A stretch of DNA of 64,000 nt, taken from contig JACMZG010001914.1 in assembly GCA_018340805.1 (NCBI GenBank), positions 4,837,369-4,901,368 of the forward strand, read 5' to 3'. Position numbers and translations under genes: made by a program. This stretch comes from Microvelia longipes. Taxonomy: Eukaryota > Arthropoda > Insecta > Hemiptera > Veliidae. The notes under the pieces are model-generated. The model did no database searches. It was given only the letters and a program-made list of their open reading frames with translations, and was not told where the DNA came from. Positions within the stretch are counted from its first letter, which is position 1. Each line of letters begins with the position of its first letter. This document shows, piece by piece, positions 59,930 through 64,000 of this stretch.

Positions 59930-60240
59930 AACACTATTGTTTATGAAATATGTGTGACGTCACTAACCCACAAAAATGACCCCACATATAATATAGTGTT
60001 TAGATTAAGCTAAAATTTTTACACATAAAAATGTGTGAACCATGTATGGCTCACAAAAATACCAAGTTCCATATTATTATTAGTTCTGTTATTATTGATT
60101 GACAGGCTTATGTTAATCAGAACATTATGTCATGAATTGACATAATGTAAAAAAATCAGGTGGTTGCATATTCTGAGGACGAGCAAAGCGAGTCCGAATT
60201 AGTAAGGATGAGCCACCGGTGTGGTAGCTTTTTTAGTATA
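59930..60240 (+). mobile_element. Family A repeat, decayed
   Basis: GTGACGTCACTAACCCACAA, CAAGTTCCATATTATTATTA and TTCTGAGGACGAGCAAAGCG then AGTCCGAAT are family A landmarks in forward order, with large deletions. Confidence 0.65.
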
Positions 60241-60353
60241 CATAATCTTATATTTTAGCATTTCGCGAATTTTAAATGTTCATGTTGGCTTCCATATTTT
60301 GTATACGCTGATACTACCAATAACTTAATAATAAATGAAATAGGAATATTTAA

Positions 60354-60357
<4 letters not shown>

Positions 60358-60427
<70 letters not shown>

Positions 60428-60447
60428 TATATATATATATATATATA
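60358..60447. repeat. (AT)n microsatellite
   Basis: Alternating AT with two interruptions, directly left of a fold-back-type core. Confidence 0.95.
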
Positions 60448-60630
60448 CGAAAATTTGTTCAAAATAAACTATTTAGAAGGAAAAGAGATTATCCTCTATA
60501 TTGTTAAGGGATAATTCGACGGGAAGATAATAAACATTGAGGAAATGAGCGAAGAAAATGAGTCCACAAATAGTTATTTAATATTAAAACACTTTCAACC
60601 TACGAGGTCATAATCAGAACCAAAAATAAG
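60448..60630 (-). mobile_element. Fold-back-type end with hammerhead-like core
   Basis: On the minus strand at 60590-60620: CTGATTA, T, stem GACCT/AGGTT, GAAA, GTG. Same layout as 12902-12941 with a variant core. Adjacent to the (AT)n tract. The partner arm was not found. Confidence 0.45.
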
Positions 60631-60985
60631 TAAATAAATACACATTAGGTTTATCGTTGATAAGAGGTAAGCAATTGTTATTTGGTGATAAGAAGATATT
60701 TATGGCGCCTCGTGTAACGCAAAATACAAAGTACTTAGTAGCGTTATCTATGAACTAGCATGAAAATTTGGCGTTACAGCATGTTGCACTAGACACTGTC
60801 ATGCATCTGTAAGAGATAGAGCACATTTCGTTCTATTAGTTTTTACATTCTTCTATGAATACAAATACGTAGTTCTGTTATTTATTTTTGTCTTTTAAGC
60901 GCCCAAAACATATCTTGGTTTTGTTTTATCTGTTTGCATTCTTAGAAGGTTCAATGGAGCCCAAGATTTCAAAATCTCCTTTTTA
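60631..60985. other. Intergenic, no gene seen
   Basis: AT-rich DNA. Confidence 0.4.
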
Positions 60986-61270
60986 AAAAAACTTCGTAAT
61001 TTTTGCTGTCATTATTGCGGGTTAATGACGTCATAAAAAATTATTTTCAGAATAGCACAACTACGCCGTAGATAGATTTTTGTGTAAAGTATCAACTCTC
61101 TACCATAAATACACTGGGAGCTATGATAATAATAAGCACACACACACACACACTCATGGGGTGTTTAAAACACCGAAAACAGATGACACCGATGACATCC
61201 CGGTTTCGGATTTTTGCAAACACCATACTTTTCCAATATACTTACGGTGTAAATGAGAAAAAGTAAAAAT
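60986..61270 (-). mobile_element. Family A repeat, 5' part
   Basis: Reverse copy: TGCTGTCATTATTGCGGGTT, AATAGCACAACTACGCC, CATAAATACACTGGGAGCTA, (CA)n, CATCCCGGTTTCGGATTTTT, ACTTACGGTGTAAATGAGAA. Confidence 0.85.
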
Positions 61271-61640
61271 ATAAGTTTTTAAGTTCATACATTAAAAAAT
61301 TATTAAATCAAATCAAATCATACTTTATTTAAACTAAAAAGTTACAAAGATATGAGGTCAACTTTTGACAATCAATTAAAACTTAGTTATAATAGTTTCT
61401 AACAGAGGTTTAACAGAAAATAAAATTAAGTGCCTGAGAAAAGATAAGTTTTGTTTTTTGAACATAAATATAAACAGCATAACTCATAAAAAATAAACAG
61501 AAAAAAGTACTAAATTTGTAAATAAAAAATTATTACTGTTCATTACTAATAGAAAAAAACAAAAAACTTTATAAGGACCTCTATTTTAAATTATTAAAGC
61601 TTTTGAGGAGGAATAGGTCCAAAATAATAAATAAAACAAA
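61271..61640. other. Intergenic, possible LINE tail
   Basis: AAATCAAATCAAATCATACT then TTATTTAAACT at 61302-61332 resembles a reversed non-LTR element 3' end. The rest is AT-rich. Confidence 0.35.
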
Positions 61641-61799
61641 TTATGCGGAGCTTTCGATATAATTTTATTTTTTTCAAGGCTGAGCATAGTAACATAGTTT
61701 GTTGTCCAAACATCTATTTGTTAGCAACCGTGTAACTGTTTTATGTTATTTATTATGTTAAGCCTTGAAAAAGTTAAAATTATATCGAAAGCTCGATAA
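61641..61799. mobile_element. Short fold-back element
   Basis: GAGCTTTCGATATAATTTTA then TTTTTTTCAAGGCTGAGCAT on the left and GCCTTGAAAAAGTTAAAATT then ATATCGAAAGCTCGATA on the right are reverse complements. CTTGAAAAAG...CGAAAGCTC is a loose version of the core shared by the other fold-backs. A family M element follows immediately. Confidence 0.6.
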
Positions 61800-62035
61800 A
61801 TAGTTATTTATGCACCAAGGGAATAAAATGAGCGATTTTTCCCTGATCTGTAAAGTTGGTTCCTAAGACGAAGTCGCAGGAACCAAAGCAAATTAATCCC
61901 GAAGCGAAGCTGAGGGATTAATATAATTTACTCCCGAGCCGCAAGTGAGGGAAATAATGACATTTTATTCCCGAGGCGGAGCCGAGGAAAGAAAACAGTG
62001 AGGGAAAAATGGCTGTTTATTCTTGAGGTACATAC
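61800..62035 (-). mobile_element. Family M hairpin-rich MITE-like element
   Basis: Left end AGTTATTTATGCACCAAGGG then AATAAAATGAGC. The interior carries dyads CCCGAAGCGAAGCTGAGGG, CCCGAGCCGCAAGTGAGGG and CCCGAGGCGGAGCCGAGG, and the right end is GGCTGTTTATTCTTGAGGTA. Almost the reverse complement of 42578-42835. It lies downstream of the minus-strand ORF at 62183-62359. Confidence 0.8.
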
Positions 62036-62182
62036 AATATTTTATCTTCAAAAGAGAAAAAACACATACTAGATATAGAAATTTAATAACATTTAAACAT
62101 GTGTAACATAATAATAACATTATTTTAGACAGTATAACCGAAGTATGCTAACATTATATTTTTACTAATAGTCTTTACTTTA

Positions 62183-62359
62183 TTACTTACTCTCACACCA
62201 TTTCTTAAAATCGTCGTACTTTTTATCGTAAATTTGTCTTGATTTATTTGGCAAGAGACTACTTTTTATTTCTCTTGCTTCTTCTAGAATATCAGGAGGT
62301 GTATGTAGATCCAATCTTACAAGTTCATCAATTGAGACGATGTTACTATCATTATCCAT
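62183..62359 (-). CDS. First exon of a putative tyrosine-recombinase-like gene
   Basis: 58 codons from ATG 62359: MDNDSNIVSIDELVRLDLHT, PPDILEEAREIKSSLL, PNKSRQIYDKKYDDFKKWCE, then SK and TAA. A strong splice donor AGA|GTAAGT sits just before the stop (exon end 62191), so the real protein probably continues after Trp-Cys-Glu in exons outside or not recognised. LLPxKSRxxYxxxYxxFxxWC resembles, to my knowledge, the N-terminal core-binding region of animal tyrosine-recombinase-like (Crypton-type) proteins; that is inference. No catalytic Arg/His/Tyr domain is visible. A paralogue is at 59118-59270. The candidate promoter with GCGCATGC palindromes is at 62500-62562. Confidence 0.55.
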   Translation of the reverse strand: MDNDSNIVSIDELVRLDLHTPPDILEEAREIKSSLLPNKSRQIYDKKYDDFKKWCESK

Positions 62360-62499
62360 GGTTATACACTAACACTTACACAGTTTTAACTCAATAAATA
62401 AGTTTGTATCGAAAAATACTATAACAAACACAAATAAAAGTATTTCTTAAAAGAATTATTAATATTGTTAAACACGTGTTTATATTGATATCAATATAA

Positions 62500-62562
62500 A
62501 ACGCGCATGCGTAGTTTGATGTTTGTTTTGTTCGTTACTACGTGTTTCGTGCATGCGCAATG
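62500..62562 (-). promoter_or_regulatory. Candidate promoter with NRF1-like sites
   Basis: CGCGCATGCGTA (62502-62513) and TGCATGCGCAA (62550-62560) match the GCGCATGCGC type recognised by NRF1/erect-wing factors at TATA-less promoters. They lie about 145-200 bp upstream of the minus-strand ATG at 62359, and stand out as CpG-containing words in AT-rich DNA. Confidence 0.4.
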
Positions 62563-63299
62563 TCTGATTTTCATTTTAGTCCCGCATTTTACTTTAGTCC
62601 CGTATATTAAGATATGGGAGGAAAAGCCCTGTTGTAGTCCCTTATATTAGAATAAAAAAGGTCATTTTAGTCCCTTTTGGAGATAAATTAGTTTTCATTT
62701 TCCTCCTGTTTTATAACAAAGGTATACAAAGCAAAGGTAATCAAAATATCTACGAACAATATGGAATTTTAAAAGCCGTCATTATATACCTATTTTCTTT
62801 AAAAATTACACCACCCATTAGGACTGTAATATTTTTTTTGGAAAGCAGCAAGCCTCATCAACAAAAAATGAAATTTACGAAAGTTTTTCCTGCCAAAACA
62901 AACAATTATCTGAAATTTTAAAAAAAGAAGTTTTTTTCAGTCAAAATGATACTTTAATTATCTGAAGAAAATTGAAATGAAAGAAAATGGTTATTACTCT
63001 GTACTTTAATTCTTTATTTAAATGTTTTACTGGTATAATCCAAGACTTGGTTTTTATAAAGAAATATTAGTTTCAGTGGATAGAATCAAGCTCTCGACAC
63101 TTTTATTAACATTAAGTTGCAATTTTGTAGGTGTAAGTAGTTTATAAAAAGATATTTCTTAAAAAAATATATTGTTTTAGAAGAGGCATTTGTTGTTTTG
63201 AATTATAAACGATGCGAGGAGAGTTTAAGAAAAACGCTGTTTCGTGGTGGGCTTGATGAGCGCCGTAATATGGGCGCTGAGTATTTGATGATAGGCTAA
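62563..63299. other. Intergenic, TTTTAGTCCC words
   Basis: 62575-62690 has four TTTAGTCCC / TGTAGTCCC words, a weak dispersed repeat. The rest is AT-rich with no gene seen. Confidence 0.4.
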
Positions 63300-63540
63300 T
63301 AGATTAAGGATGAAGATATAGGTTTTGCGGTGGTGAGCACGTCAATGTTGATGGTAAATCAGACGTTTCTCTTCCACTGTGGGAGACATCTTCAGGGATG
63401 TAGGACATCATGGGTGAAAATAGAATGAGCATTGTGTTTTCATCCATGATTTTCTTTATCCCTAAATCATGTCTGATTCCTATCGTCAAATTCACCATCT
63501 TCATGCAACTAAACGTGGAAGCCAACGCAGTTTATTAGAT
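63300..63540 (-). mobile_element. Diverged relative of the 39139-39377 fold-back
   Basis: GGTTTTGCGGTGGTGAGCAC then GTCAATGTTGATG matches the arm of the 39139 element. On the minus strand 63358-63402 reads CATCC, CTGAAGA, TG, stem TCTCC/GGAAGA around CACAGT, GAAACGTC, TGAT. Here the core has the G (CTGAAGA) that the 39139 copy lacks (CTTAAGA). No right arm complementary to the left was found. Confidence 0.65.
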
Positions 63541-64000
63541 AAAGGATGTTCAGCTTCAGAGGTTCTCAATTTCTGAAAGGACCACTTCGAGTGATTTAAA
63601 ATCGAACAGGGACAAACCAGATTAAACCAGATTAAAAATTAATTGATCTTGTAAATAGAATAACTACCAGTATACCTCATCCTTCTCTTCAATTAATGTA
63701 TCTTTTACTTGTCTTTGTTTATATATTTTCCGTTTTCAATACTTTTATATGTTCTTCATATTTTTTATTTATTAATTTTTTATTTTAATTGTAAGTTTTA
63801 TTACTTCAGACTGTATTTATTAAAATACCTCGGAACACTAAGACATCCACTTAATGGGGAAAAACACTTAAATTTAATTATGGAAACAATAATAAATAAA
63901 AATGATAATAATAATAATAATAAAATAAATCGCTTATGGACAATTTATAAATTTTTATATAATAAAGGAATATTCAAATGTAAATATGTAAGTAATTAAA
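63541..64000. other. Intergenic, no gene seen
   Basis: AT-rich, with an AAT trinucleotide run at 63902-63925. The open frame 63709-63999 is Phe/Tyr/Asn-rich and unassigned. Confidence 0.35.

Overview
This window comes from a eukaryotic nuclear genome, almost certainly an insect. It is strongly AT-rich and packed with microsatellites, minisatellites and fold-back elements. Coding sequence is confined to short islands bounded by GT...AG splice sites. There are no operons, no bacterial-type genes and no CRISPR arrays. The order of insect cannot be fixed from what is visible.

The centrepiece is one complete Pax3/7-class transcription factor gene on the + strand, recognised as the segment-polarity gene gooseberry (gsb). 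Seven coding exons span about 43.5 kb: 8788-8842, 20027-20340, 23291-23402, 33886-34057, 36847-37024, 43211-43379 and 52102-52243. They encode in order a gooseberry-like N-terminus, a full paired domain, the octapeptide HSIDGILG, a serine-50 paired-class homeodomain split by an intron, and a Ser/Tyr/Gln/Pro-rich tail ending at TGA 52241-52243. Every exon junction is in phase except exon 5/exon 6, which is off by one base. The last 13 bases of exon 5 and its splice donor are tandemly duplicated just downstream, and three of those copies carry the extra base that would restore the frame. A one-base assembly deletion is therefore the likeliest cause. With the base restored the protein is 380 residues.

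The introns hold a nested Lys-rich ORF (9955-10494), many tandem arrays, and insertions of several mobile families: a hAT-like element (32446-33017), fold-back elements, and many copies of an interspersed repeat of about 1 kb, called family A here. Downstream of gsb (52.7-64 kb) are tRNA-derived SINEs, a Harbinger-like MITE inserted in a SINE, a Tc1/mariner-like MITE (57416-57817), and two related small ORFs (59118-59270 and, on the minus strand, 62183-62359). These ORFs look like first exons of a dispersed gene family, and each is followed by a hairpin-rich MITE-like element. The 8.8 kb upstream of gsb holds no recognised gene, only repeats and the candidate promoter region.

The most unusual signal is that at least eight otherwise different fold-back elements share a small core: CTGATGA (or a close variant), one unpaired base, a short hairpin, then GAAA. 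In several, GAAA is followed by CGTC, CGTT, GCTC or GCGCTT and by bases that can pair back to those in front of CTGATGA. This is the layout of a minimal hammerhead ribozyme as found in Penelope-like retroelements, but with a consistent extra base. One of these elements carries 12-bp target duplications, and its arm seems to have seeded a 60-bp satellite in the next gsb intron.
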